Shown here one piece after another: positions 1 to 7,697 of a DNA stretch of 23,908 nucleotides. Origin of the DNA: Nitrospira sp. (lineage in GTDB: Bacteria > Nitrospirota > Nitrospiria > Nitrospirales > Nitrospiraceae); the NCBI GenBank assembly GCA_015904075.1, contig JABMDH010000009.1, positions 1 to 23,908 of the forward strand. The letters are read 5' to 3'. Made by a program: the position numbers and the translations under genes. The notes below the pieces were generated by a model. The model did no database searches and was not told where the DNA came from. It saw only the letters and a program-made list of their open reading frames with translations. Each line of letters opens with the position of its first letter. The first letter of the stretch is position 1.

Positions 1-2633
1 AGCGGACTGCTGGCATGGCCGGCCTCCGGACTGCCGCCCCATTTGGCCAGCAACTGCGGCAGCACGTTGGTGCTGGTATCGAACTTCTGGATACGGTGAT
101 TCCCCATATCCACAATGTAGACCGCTCCATCACTTTGATCAACGGCAACGCCGCGCGGGAAATAGAACTGGCCGTCGCCCGTGCCGAAGCTCCCCCACGC
201 CATGATGAACTCGCCCATCATATCGAACTTCTGCACACGAAAATTCGCGCTGTCGACGACATAGACGAATCCACGCACCCGATCCACGGCAATACCCCAG
301 GGCGCATTGAATTGGCCTTCGCCGTTGCCGCGCGAACCGAATTTCATCAGGTACCCGCCCAGCTTGCCATCGAACTTCTGCACCCGGTGGTTGTTCGTAT
401 CCACGACCCACACGTCGCCTTTGCCGTCGCAGGCGGTGCCGGTCGGATTATGGAAGTTGGCGTTCGCCGATCCAAAGTTGCCCCACAGAATGATGAAGTT
501 GCCCGCATTGTCGAATTTCTGGATGCGGTTGTTGCCGTTGTCGGCCACAAACAGCGATCCCTGCTGATCGATGCAGAGTCCGTACATCGGCGACATGAAT
601 TCGCCGCCGTGTAACAACGACGCGCCTCGCCCCGGTTTGCCCCACTTCGACACACAGAGATAGCCTGACGTGTTGACGAGAATCGTCGCGCTGGCCGGCG
701 TGGACACGTTGTTGCCGATATCTTTGAACCAGACATAAATCGTCTTCTGCCCGTCGGCCGGAGACAGGATGAACGGAATCGTCGCGCCGAACTTCAACGC
801 CGGCGTCACATCAACCCATCCGGGCGTACCCGCCATCGGCGTCAACGGACTTTCCGAGACGAAATAGGCACCCACGCCGGTATCGACGTCTGTGGCGGAA
901 ATCGTGACCATCACCTCCGGCGAATTCGTCATGAATGCGCCATGGTTGATCACAGCATAGGGATTTTGCGGAGCGGTAATATCGATCAGCACCGGCATCG
1001 CGGTGACTTCTTCGGACAACCCACTTTCGACCTCATCCTCGAACAAGGCCGTGACGGCGTAAAAGTACGGGGTATCGTTGGTCAAACCTGTGTGGATGTA
1101 GGGGTTGGTCACGCCTTCAATCTTGGTGGCTCCCTGAGTGGTCACCTGCGGAGCCGTGCTGAAATACACGTTGTAGGCGATCGCACCCGGCACTTCCAGC
1201 CAACTCAAGAAGATTTCCGTATCACCCGCCTTCACGGCCACACTGCGCGGAGGCTGAATCGCTCCCGGCTCAACGGCCTGAGTCGTCTCTTGCTTGCCGC
1301 GGGCCATTTCCTCTTCCGTCGGCGTATACTTGAGCACCCGGTTATTGCCGCTATCCACGATGAACACGCAGCCTTCCTTATCCACGGCGATGCCGTAGGG
1401 GAAATTCAGCTGCCCTTCCGTCTTGCCGCGATTGCCGAACGAACACAGGAACGTGCCGTTGCCGTCGAATTTCTGAATCCGGTGGTTGCCGCTGTCCACC
1501 ACATACACATTGCCCAGCGCGTCACAGGCGATGCCCCAGGGCGACTTGAACTGTCCTGGCCCCTTGCCCTCGCGCCCCCATTTCGTCAAGAAGCTGCCGC
1601 GCGGATCGAACTTTTGAACGCGGTTGTTGCTCTCATCGGCCACATAAATATTTCCGACAAAATCGACCGCCACACCGCGCGGGAAAAAGAACGCGCCGTC
1701 GAAGCTCCCGTCCCGGCCCCACTTCAACAGCGGTTGCCCGTCGGATTGAAACTTTTGAATACGGGCATTGCTGGTATCGGACACATAGACGTTGCCATCC
1801 TGGTCCGTAGCCAGCCCCCAGGGCACATCGAACTTGCCCATATCGGCCCCGCGCCAGGCAAACCCGAACTTCCCCCAGGCTTTCTGGACATTCCCTTCCA
1901 GGTCGAACTTCTGCACGCGGTTATTGCCGCTGTCGGCCACATACACAACGCCGTCCGGTCCAACCGCCAGCCCGCGCGGGTAGTAGAACTGCCCCTCCTG
2001 CGAACTGGGTTCACTGCCCCAGCGCGCCAGGAATTTGCCGGTCTTGTCGAATTTTTGAATCGAGTGATTGTCGGTATCGGCCACATAGAGGTTGCCCTCT
2101 GCGTCGAGCGCGATGCCGGTCGGAGAGCTGAACTCCCCGTCATCCACTCCTTCCTGGCCGATGCTCATGGTCAGCAGATAGGGAGAGGGAATCGCCATGA
2201 CTTCCTGCGACTCAAGACTCTCACCCTTGGGTGTGACCACGGTGACGACGTAGTGGTAACAGGTGCCGTTAGCCAGATCGTCATGCATGAACGGACTGGT
2301 CGAGCCCTCCAAGCACGTGGCTTTGTCTTTTTTTACGCCGATGACGCTCTTGAAATCATCCGCGCTGGCAATCGGACGGGTCAATTCGGAGAACTTGATC
2401 TGTACGCCCTTGGTCGTCTGGAAGTACAGGTTGTAATACATGGCCTCCGGAACCGGATCCCAGGTAATGGTGATGCGTCCATTGCCCGGCTTCGCCTGCA
2501 CATTCTGCGGCGAGGGAGGAAGTTCTTCTTCCTCGGCAATCGAATCCCCGGCGCCCCACTCTCCCTGGATGCCCTCGACATACAGGTGGCGCCGATCGAA
2601 CTGAAACTGTTCATCAAAAAGCCAGGCTTTCAT
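1..2633 (-). CDS. NHL-repeat / fibronectin type III protein, 3' end outside the window
   Basis: The minus frame is open from the ATG at 2633 to the window edge, about 877 residues, and the C-terminus is missing. A fibronectin-III-like domain lies near residues 37-130. Six NHL beta-propeller repeats follow at about 154-431, each with a core like VADSGNNRVQKFD. A second FnIII-like domain is near 455-550 and an Ig-like Ca-type stretch near 568-650. At least four more NHL repeats run to the edge. NHL propellers usually bind proteins, glycans or RNA; two propellers joined by FnIII linkers suggest a large scaffold. The start MKAWLFDEQ has no obvious signal peptide. A GAGGA motif lies 10 nt before the ATG and 7 nt before an in-frame GTG at 2636, so either could be the start. 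Family is clear; the specific role is unknown. Confidence 0.88.
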   Translation of the reverse strand, partial: MKAWLFDEQFQFDRRHLYVEGIQGEWGAGDSIAEEEELPPSPQNVQAKPGNGRITITWDPVPEAMYYNLYFQTTKGVQIKFSELTRPIASADDFKSVIGVKKDKATCLEGSTSPFMHDDLANGTCYHYVVTVVTPKGESLESQEVMAIPSPYLLTMSIGQEGVDDGEFSSPTGIALDAEGNLYVADTDNHSIQKFDKTGKFLARWGSEPSSQEGQFYYPRGLAVGPDGVVYVADSGNNRVQKFDLEGNVQKAWGKFGFAWRGADMGKFDVPWGLATDQDGNVYVSDTSNARIQKFQSDGQPLLKWGRDGSFDGAFFFPRGVAVDFVGNIYVADESNNRVQKFDPRGSFLTKWGREGKGPGQFKSPWGIACDALGNVYVVDSGNHRIQKFDGNGTFLCSFGNRGKTEGQLNFPYGIAVDKEGCVFIVDSGNNRVLKYTPTEEEMARGKQETTQAVEPGAIQPPRSVAVKAGDTEIFLSWLEVPGAIAYNVYFSTAPQVTTQGATKIEGVTNPYIHTGLTNDTPYFYAVTALFEDEVESGLSEEVTAMPVLIDITAPQNPYAVINHGAFMTNSPEVMVTISATDVDTGVGAYFVSESPLTPMAGTPGWVDVTPALKFGATIPFILSPADGQKTIYVWFKDIGNNVSTPASATILVNTSGYLCVSKWGKPGRGASLLHGGEFMSPMYGLCIDQQGSLFVADNGNNRIQKFDNAGNFIILWGNFGSANANFHNPTGTACDGKGDVWVVDTNNHRVQKFDGKLGGYLMKFGSRGNGEGQFNAPWGIAVDRVRGFVYVVDSANFRVQKFDMMGEFIMAWGSFGTGDGQFYFPRGVAVDQSDGAVYIVDMGNHRIQKFDTSTNVLPQLLAKWGGSPEAGHASSP

Positions 2634-3137
2634 CACAGGGGGTTCCTCATGTTGCTAGGAGGCTGCGGAAAAAATCTGTTTGTTCATAAAATGCCGGTGA
2701 AGCCTTGCGTATGGCACTGATGTCACAATAGCCACAGGATGCTCAAAAAGGCCTTTGTTTTCACCCGCCCGCCCCGGTGCGCCGAGACGCCCCGTTCCAC
2801 GGGCAAGGCCGCAGCGAGGCGTACGCTTCGGTACGTTGAGCCTCTGCGCGATGCGAGAACGCCGCTGGGGGACTTTTTCAGCATCCTGTTAGGACCGACC
2901 GGCTTCAAGAAATAATGGAAGTATCAATAACTTAGAATTGGATTGAGGAGTCTAGCAAAGCGGTGGAAAAAGAGTCAAGGCGCGGGACAACAAGAGGAGC
3001 GACGGACGGTGTTGAATGATTCGAAACGGATGAGCGCGGGTCAATCTTGAAATGGACAACGTTGCGTTGCTTGGTGCGCTGACGCCCCAGTGATGAACGC
3101 ACCGGAAAGGGAGAGACCCACTGGGACACGAGCCCTG
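2634..3137. other. 504-bp intergenic region between scpB and the NHL-repeat gene
   Basis: No convincing gene lies here. The stretch separates the end of scpB from the start of the NHL gene and must hold the NHL promoter. Its recognisable content is the 155-bp inverted-repeat element at 2735-2889. Short open frames here have no ribosome binding site and no recognisable protein pattern. I see no clear hairpin with a T-run just after the scpB stop. Confidence 0.6.
2735..2889. repeat. 155-bp MITE/REP-like element with terminal inverted repeats
   Basis: The left end CAGGATGCTCAAAAAG (2735-2750) is matched in reverse complement by CTTTTTCAGCATCCTG (2874-2889), with 15 of 16 positions paired. The GC-rich interior holds a smaller hairpin, GTAC-GCTTCG-GTAC, flanked by GAGGC and GCCTC. 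It encodes no transposase. I associate near-identical elements with many intergenic sites in Nitrospira, often mis-annotated as roughly 60-aa proteins; that is memory, not a search. It could be a non-autonomous transposon remnant or a REP-type element. Confidence 0.75.
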
Positions 3138-4010
3138 CTACGCCTGTTCGACCGGCTCGCCGGCAAGCTCTTCCTGGCCCTTCAACTCTTCATCGGCCTT
3201 GAACTCAACAAAGAACTCGTCTCCGTTCAGAGACAGCGACTCTTGGCAGACCTCCTCGATCGACTTGGCCACGTGGTCTGTGGCTGCTTCATCGGCCGCC
3301 ACCGGCAGCGCGTCATCCATCGGCAACAACGCCTGTTCTGCCTCGCCGAGTTCTTTGAACTCACGCAACGGCGGGAGCTGCGACAGATCATTCAGACCAA
3401 AATGTTCAAGGAAAAACTTCGTCGTCCCGTACATGATCGGACGACCCGGCACCTCTTTGCGTCCGACGATGCGCACCAGCTTCCGCTCCAACAGCGTCCG
3501 TACCACACCGGAGGTTTCCACTCCGCGGATCTCCTCGATTTCAGAACGGACAAGCGGCTGCTTATAGGCAATGATGGCCAGCGATTCGAGTGCGGATCGC
3601 GACAACTTCGTCGTAGACTTAGCCTTATCCAATCGCTTGATCCACGACGCATATTCCTGCTTGGTGACCAGGCGATATCCGCCGGCGACTTCCACCAGCC
3701 TGATGCCCCGCCCTTCCTGCTCAAGGTCTTCCCCAAGACTCCGCAACGTCCGCTCGACTTCGGCCTTGGTCACGTCCCCCAGCACCGCAACAAGCCGCAC
3801 CGCCGAAAGCGGCTCCGGGGAAACAAACAGCAGTGATTCGAGAATGGCCTTCAGCTCCCGCTCTGCAACGGTCTGCGCTGCGTCGGTTGCGGAAACTATT
3901 TCTTCTGTATTGTCCGTATCGGATAGGCCGCCTGATTCCTGTTCAGGCACGGCTATCACGGACTCGACCTCAGGCATCTCTTGAATCAACTCTTCCGTCA
4001 CTGGAGTCAT
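3138..4010 (-). CDS. scpB: Segregation and condensation protein B
   Basis: ScpB is a winged-helix kleisin-associated (kite) subunit that joins ScpA and Smc in the bacterial condensin complex on the nucleoid. From the ATG at 4010 the product is 290 aa. The ScpB core starts near residue 50 (ELKAILESLLFVSPEPLS) and includes the conserved stretch SALESLAIIAYKQPLVRSEI and the later segment GRPIMYGTTKFFLEHFGL. An acidic N-terminal extension of about 50 residues and an acidic C-terminal tail of about 80 make it longer than typical ScpB. An ATG at 4022 is also in frame. I prefer 4010 because GGAGG lies 5 nt before it and its ATG overlaps the scpA stop as ATGA, which implies translational coupling. 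Confidence 0.95.
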   Translation of the reverse strand: MTPVTEELIQEMPEVESVIAVPEQESGGLSDTDNTEEIVSATDAAQTVAERELKAILESLLFVSPEPLSAVRLVAVLGDVTKAEVERTLRSLGEDLEQEGRGIRLVEVAGGYRLVTKQEYASWIKRLDKAKSTTKLSRSALESLAIIAYKQPLVRSEIEEIRGVETSGVVRTLLERKLVRIVGRKEVPGRPIMYGTTKFFLEHFGLNDLSQLPPLREFKELGEAEQALLPMDDALPVAADEAATDHVAKSIEEVCQESLSLNGDEFFVEFKADEELKGQEELAGEPVEQA

Positions 4011-4813
4011 GTCCCCCTCCATTCCACGTCGACATCATCGAGTTCGGCAGGGTCTGGAACCAGCGAGAATGCCCGCGAGACCAGAATCGGCCCGAAGGCC
4101 TCCGCTTGGAACACCCGCGCCACCCGCAGCCGAATCAGTTCCAACATCGCCAAAAATGTCACGATTACAACCAGCCGGTGGCTGGTCTGCTCAAACAGGT
4201 CCACAAACGACACCGAGTCTTTACCTTCCAGCAGTTCGAGAATCACGTTCATCCGTTCCCGCACCGTGAGATTGTCGGGCATGATCTCGATCAGCTTTTT
4301 GCCTGGATTGCGATTCAAAATTCCCTGGAGCGCATCCACAAGATCGAACAGGGAGACATTCTCCAGAAGCGTCTCATCCGCCTCGACCGGTTCTGTCGGA
4401 GCCTGCTCCCGGCTAAAAATCTCGCGCCACATCTTTTCCTGCCCATCGAGCCGGGTCGCCGCTTCCTTGTAGGTTTTGTATTCCAACAACCGCCGGACCA
4501 GTTCCTCCCGTGGATCAGGCCCATCGTCCTCATCCAGCGCTGCCTCATCGGCAGGCAACAACATCTTTGATTTGATCTGGAGCAGCGTCGCCGCCATGAC
4601 CAGAAAATCCCCGGCCACGTTGAGATTCAGATCTTTCATCGCCTCGATGTACTCTAAGTACTGTTGAGCGATCAGGGCGATGGGAATATCGTAAATATTG
4701 ATCTCGTTTTTCTTGATCAGGTGCAGCAACAGATCCAGCGGTCCCTCGAATTGTTCGATGCGGACCTGGTAGGGCAGCTCAGTTTGTTCGTAGCTGTCGC
4801 TCAGAGAATCCAT
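4007..4813 (-). CDS. scpA: Segregation and condensation protein A
   Basis: ScpA is the kleisin of the Smc-ScpAB condensin; it bridges the Smc heads and binds ScpB. The 268-aa product is a normal length. The N-terminal signature is present (YQVRIEQFEGPLDLLLHLI, then KNEINIYDIPI and the YLEYIEAM helix), followed by an acidic middle (DEAALDEDDGPDPREE) and a C-terminal winged-helix-like stretch with VTFLAMLELIRLRVARVFQ. Its TGA overlaps the scpB ATG by 4 bp. A 66-bp gap separates it from the pentapeptide gene upstream, so that gene could share its transcript. Confidence 0.96.
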   Translation of the reverse strand: MDSLSDSYEQTELPYQVRIEQFEGPLDLLLHLIKKNEINIYDIPIALIAQQYLEYIEAMKDLNLNVAGDFLVMAATLLQIKSKMLLPADEAALDEDDGPDPREELVRRLLEYKTYKEAATRLDGQEKMWREIFSREQAPTEPVEADETLLENVSLFDLVDALQGILNRNPGKKLIEIMPDNLTVRERMNVILELLEGKDSVSFVDLFEQTSHRLVVIVTFLAMLELIRLRVARVFQAEAFGPILVSRAFSLVPDPAELDDVDVEWRGT

Positions 4814-4879
4814 GACGCTGGTTATACCAACTTATTGGGGGGACGGGCAAGCCGGAAATCTATATGTAGTGGCTAGTGA

Positions 4880-5962
4880 CTATTTCCGCTTCAGCGCATA
4901 GGCCAGGAGCATCGCCGCCAGGAAGAGCAACCCCACCGTCAGGGCATATTGGCCGATCGGTGAGTTCGCCCCCTTGTCCGGCTGATCCTGCACAGCCCGC
5001 TGCGTGCGCACGAGAAGCGGCGGCTGGTCGAAGCGTGCCCTGGCGAGATCGTCCGGCTGCTTGAAGTCCGCATTGGAAAAATCCGCCTTCCCCAAGAATT
5101 GCGCCCCTGTAAATGACGCAGCCCCCTCAAAGGCGACAAATCCAAAGAATGTGTCACGGCTGAAGATGGCTTCATGAAAACTGATCTGTTGTGCGAATCG
5201 GCTCCCAGAAAACCCGGTTCCCGATCCGAATCGCGCCCGTACAAAGAGCGCCTGTTGGTGAAACGTCACTTCGAGAAACTCCGCCAGGCCATCGAACAAC
5301 GCACCCGTGCAATCGACTGGACCCTGAAACATGGCGCGATGAAATCTCGTGTGGGGCCCAAACTTGGCCTCTTTGCATGCCAGCGACCGGGTGAATTGCC
5401 CCTGCATAAAGAACGCTTCTTTTTGAAATGCCGCCCCGGATAGATCGACCATGCCCTCAAACCGTGCACGCGAAAGATCCACCCCTTCTTTGAAGGTCGT
5501 CCCATGAAAATCCACCGGCCCGTCGAACTGCAGTGTGCCCTGAGCAGACCGATGCCGCACCGAACCCAAGACTACCGAATCGCTGATCGTCAGCGCCCCT
5601 CGGACGAGACGCAATTCCAGCCCGCTTTGCTGAGTCGACGGCTCCTGTCGTTCAGATGTAGAACCCGGCTTCATCTTGGCCGTCTGCAAGGGCAACTGAT
5701 CGAAGCTCAGATCGCCACGAATGATCACCCCCGCCAGCTCGACCGCCTGCCCTTTTCCCAATGCCTCCATGATTGCAGCACTGCTGACAGCATGGGTTTC
5801 CCGTTCATCCGCCGTACAACCAGACGGGAGTTTTTTCACAAGCGGGCTGCTTATTCCACCGGCAGAGGCCTCTACCTGACACATCGCTCTCACGTCGTGC
5901 ACACAGAGAAAAGTGGCACAACCAAGCAGCACAGCCAGACATCGACTGCTCCAATGTATCAT
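4880..5962 (-). CDS. Exported pentapeptide-repeat protein with C-terminal membrane anchor
   Basis: The 360-aa product starts with a signal peptide (MIHWSSRCLAVLLGCATFLC, likely cleaved after VRA). From about residue 135 to 320 it is built of five-residue steps with a central Phe or Leu, for example VDLSRARFEGMVDLSGAAF and FTGAQFLGKADFSNADF; these should fold as a right-handed quadrilateral beta-helix. One hydrophobic segment (YALTVGLLFLAAMLLAYAL) ending in KRK forms a C-terminal anchor. The helix would therefore lie outside the cytoplasm, tethered to the inner membrane. I chose the ATG at 5962 because GGTGA lies 7 nt upstream; a GTG at 5977 is also in frame. Pentapeptide proteins include gyrase mimics, but those are cytoplasmic, so that role is unlikely here. 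Function unknown. Confidence 0.85.
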   Translation of the reverse strand: MIHWSSRCLAVLLGCATFLCVHDVRAMCQVEASAGGISSPLVKKLPSGCTADERETHAVSSAAIMEALGKGQAVELAGVIIRGDLSFDQLPLQTAKMKPGSTSERQEPSTQQSGLELRLVRGALTISDSVVLGSVRHRSAQGTLQFDGPVDFHGTTFKEGVDLSRARFEGMVDLSGAAFQKEAFFMQGQFTRSLACKEAKFGPHTRFHRAMFQGPVDCTGALFDGLAEFLEVTFHQQALFVRARFGSGTGFSGSRFAQQISFHEAIFSRDTFFGFVAFEGAASFTGAQFLGKADFSNADFKQPDDLARARFDQPPLLVRTQRAVQDQPDKGANSPIGQYALTVGLLFLAAMLLAYALKRK

Positions 5963-6134
5963 CGGATATTCACCCACGGGCGCCGTTATACGAGAGGCCT
6001 ACCGGTAAGGCAAGTCCAGCCTGACTGAAGATACCTGCCGTTTCAGACACGGGAAGGAAGGGAAAGGATGAAGGCACACTCAGTGTTCAGCACGCCACCC
6101 TTGGAGAGAAGACTACAATGCTCTGAAATAGACA

Positions 6135-6194
6135 GTGCCGGAACGACCCCTTCCCCGTTGAGTACCACGGGAAGCACACACTTCGTTCCGGCAC
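6135..6194. terminator. Nested inverted repeat, possible terminator or structured RNA
   Basis: GTGCCGGAACGA (6135-6146) pairs exactly with TCGTTCCGGCAC (6183-6194). Nested inside, CTTCCCCGT (6150-6158) pairs with ACGGGAAG (6167-6174) with one bulged C. It lies 22 nt past the stop of the Lys/Ala-rich gene on the minus strand. No T-run follows on either strand, so it is not a standard intrinsic terminator. A 3' stabiliser or structured leader for the pentapeptide/scp genes is equally possible. Confidence 0.45.
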
Positions 6195-6216
6195 CGTTCA
6201 GCTGACAGCCGAAGAA

Positions 6217-6654
6217 TCAGTTATTTCGATAATCGTCGTGCTCGTCCAGGAGGTCCTCTGACTTTTCAATAATTCCGTCACCCTCGTCATCCTCATCGAG
6301 GTCCAACTCTTCCTGCACATCTTCCTCGATATCGCTCTCCATCTCCAACTCCTCACCGGTTATCTCTTCATCGAGGTCCGCTTCCCGCGGCTCAACCGGT
6401 GCGGTTGCGACAACCTTGCGAGGCATGGCTTCTTCTTTGACACTGGCTTTGGGGGCGGCTTTCTTCTCAACTTTCTTCACAACCTGCTTGACCGCTTTCT
6501 TGGCCGCTTTTTTTGCAGGCTTTGTCTTCGCGACTGCGCTTTTTTTCACCGGCTTCATTGCAACCTTCTTCTTATTCACCACCTTCTTCTTGGATGATGC
6601 CGAAGCTTTTTTCTTTCCTGATGATTTCTTGGTTGCGGCCTTCTTCTTCGCCAT
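6217..6654 (-). CDS. Lys/Ala-rich histone H1-like protein with acidic tail
   Basis: The product is 145 aa and strongly bipartite. Residues 1 to about 80 are almost entirely Lys, Ala, Val and Ser, with AAKKAVKQVVKKVEKKAAPK-type repeats like the tails of bacterial H1-like proteins and eukaryotic linker histones. Residues from about 95 to the end are strongly acidic (DLDEEITGEELEMESDIEED and on). A nucleoid-binding or charge-shielding role is plausible, but no folded domain is visible. The ATG at 6654 is chosen because AGGAGG lies about 7 nt upstream; an in-frame extension to 6708 has no such site. The next minus-strand genes (pentapeptide, scpA, scpB) are separated by over 250 bp. The link with the scp genes is only positional. 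Confidence 0.8.
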   Translation of the reverse strand: MAKKKAATKKSSGKKKASASSKKKVVNKKKVAMKPVKKSAVAKTKPAKKAAKKAVKQVVKKVEKKAAPKASVKEEAMPRKVVATAPVEPREADLDEEITGEELEMESDIEEDVQEELDLDEDDEGDGIIEKSEDLLDEHDDYRNN

Positions 6655-6944
6655 TCCAGTCCTCCTCTTGTCATCGGGCCGATTTGACCACGCGCTGTCG
6701 GCCACCATCTAGCATGAACGAATGGGCTCTTGCAACAACCTCAAGGGTGAACCCTAATCTCAGACCACATCTCTCGTCGTTCGAGACTTGAACAGGTCTC
6801 TATCTGCAGCTCAACCGGGGAAATCTCCCATTGGCAAAACCAGTGCTCGTGATAATAAGATAGGGGAAATCGTCGAGGGCCAGAGAATCCTCTGCCGATT
6901 TCCCGGCTCTTATGACACGTTCGTCTACCAGGAGTACTGACACT

Positions 6945-7697
6945 GTGAACCGGTTACTGGCAATTGTGTGTATCGTCCTGATAGCCGCTGCCTCCAGCTG
7001 GCCAGCCACGGCCACATCCCTCTCCGCACAGATAGTCATGGAGGACGGATCGCCCTATTACGTCCCCGTCACTGCCACCGTGGCCAGTGGTAACCCCATC
7101 CGCTGGGATAATCCGACGCCGACCCATCACACCGTGACCCACAACGGGTGCGTGGAGGATGGCCATCCCTGCTTGTTCGACTCAGGGCCTGTCCCTCCGG
7201 GAGCGCAATTTACCATTCCCGGCCTGCCGGCCGGGCGTTACATCCAACTGCCTACCCAAGGAGCAACGACGGATACGAAGTGGTTGACCTCGGTGTTGCG
7301 CCACGAATATGTCCATGCCCTGCTGCACGACCGGCTGGGTACGAGCAGCGGATCGCTTCCCACCTGGTTGAACGAGGGGCTGGCCATGCAATTGGCCGGC
7401 GATTCATGGCCCGATCTTGATGAGGCCTTGCACGGAAACGTCACACTCATCCCGTTGACCTATCTCGAAGGCCCTTGGGGTGCCTTGCCGGAGGATACCG
7501 CAACGCTGGCCTATCTAGAGGCAAACTCTGCGACGCACTATCTGATCGAACGGTGGGGAATGACGCAGATCGATGGACTCCTGAAGGCATTCAAGGCACG
7601 AACATCAGCGGCAACCGCCATTCAAAATACGTTGTTCGTCTCCTACGAACAATTCCATCATCAGTGGCTGGAGAGTTTCCAGCAAAAACGCTCCTAG
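6945..7697 (+). CDS. Chimeric ORF: cupredoxin N-terminus joined to peptidase C-terminus
   Basis: Residues 1-99 (to 7241) are an exported cupredoxin: signal peptide MNRLLAIVCIVLIAAASSWP, then the plastocyanin-like strand IRWDNPTPTHHTVTHN with the first Cu-ligand His. At GLPAGRY it switches to the C-terminal half of a zinc peptidase with HEYVHALLHDRLG and the third-ligand helix LNEGLAMQL (gluzincin, MA-like). The Cys, second His and Met of the copper site are absent here and lie at 12849-12947. The 5' part of the peptidase lies at 19272-20338. Joining 20338 to 7340 restores a 474-aa peptidase in frame. The frame is open, but as one protein it makes no structural sense; I regard it as the product of a join at 7240/7241. 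GTG at 6945 has AGGAG 10 nt upstream; an ATG at 6912 is in frame without one. The stop overlaps the next gene's stop at CTAG. Confidence 0.85.
   Translation: MNRLLAIVCIVLIAAASSWPATATSLSAQIVMEDGSPYYVPVTATVASGNPIRWDNPTPTHHTVTHNGCVEDGHPCLFDSGPVPPGAQFTIPGLPAGRYIQLPTQGATTDTKWLTSVLRHEYVHALLHDRLGTSSGSLPTWLNEGLAMQLAGDSWPDLDEALHGNVTLIPLTYLEGPWGALPEDTATLAYLEANSATHYLIERWGMTQIDGLLKAFKARTSAATAIQNTLFVSYEQFHHQWLESFQQKRS
7241..7339 (+). repeat. 99-bp exact direct repeat, copy 1
   Basis: These 99 bases encode the peptidase stretch IQLPTQGATTDTKWLTSVLR plus HEYVHALLHDRLG. They are identical base for base to 20240-20338, 12,999 bp downstream in the same orientation, and similarity ends sharply at both edges. 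Neighbouring duplicated sequence in the window differs by several percent, so perfect identity over exactly 99 bp is out of keeping. Confidence 0.95.

Noticed and set aside
15..614. 199-residue open frame on the plus strand
   Set aside because: Antisense of the same NHL gene; its apparent repeats mirror the NHL repeats.
942..2720. 592-residue open frame on the plus strand
   Set aside because: It is codon-aligned antisense of the NHL/FnIII gene. The minus frame gives regular NHL repeats and a ribosome site; the plus frame gives low-complexity His/Arg/Ala-rich sequence.
2723..2908. 61-aa open frame on the minus strand
   Set aside because: It lies almost entirely within the 155-bp inverted-repeat element and has no ribosome site; likely the source of spurious annotations.
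6416..6791. Phe-rich plus-strand frames
   Set aside because: Antisense of the Lys-rich gene (AAG read as CTT), not membrane proteins.
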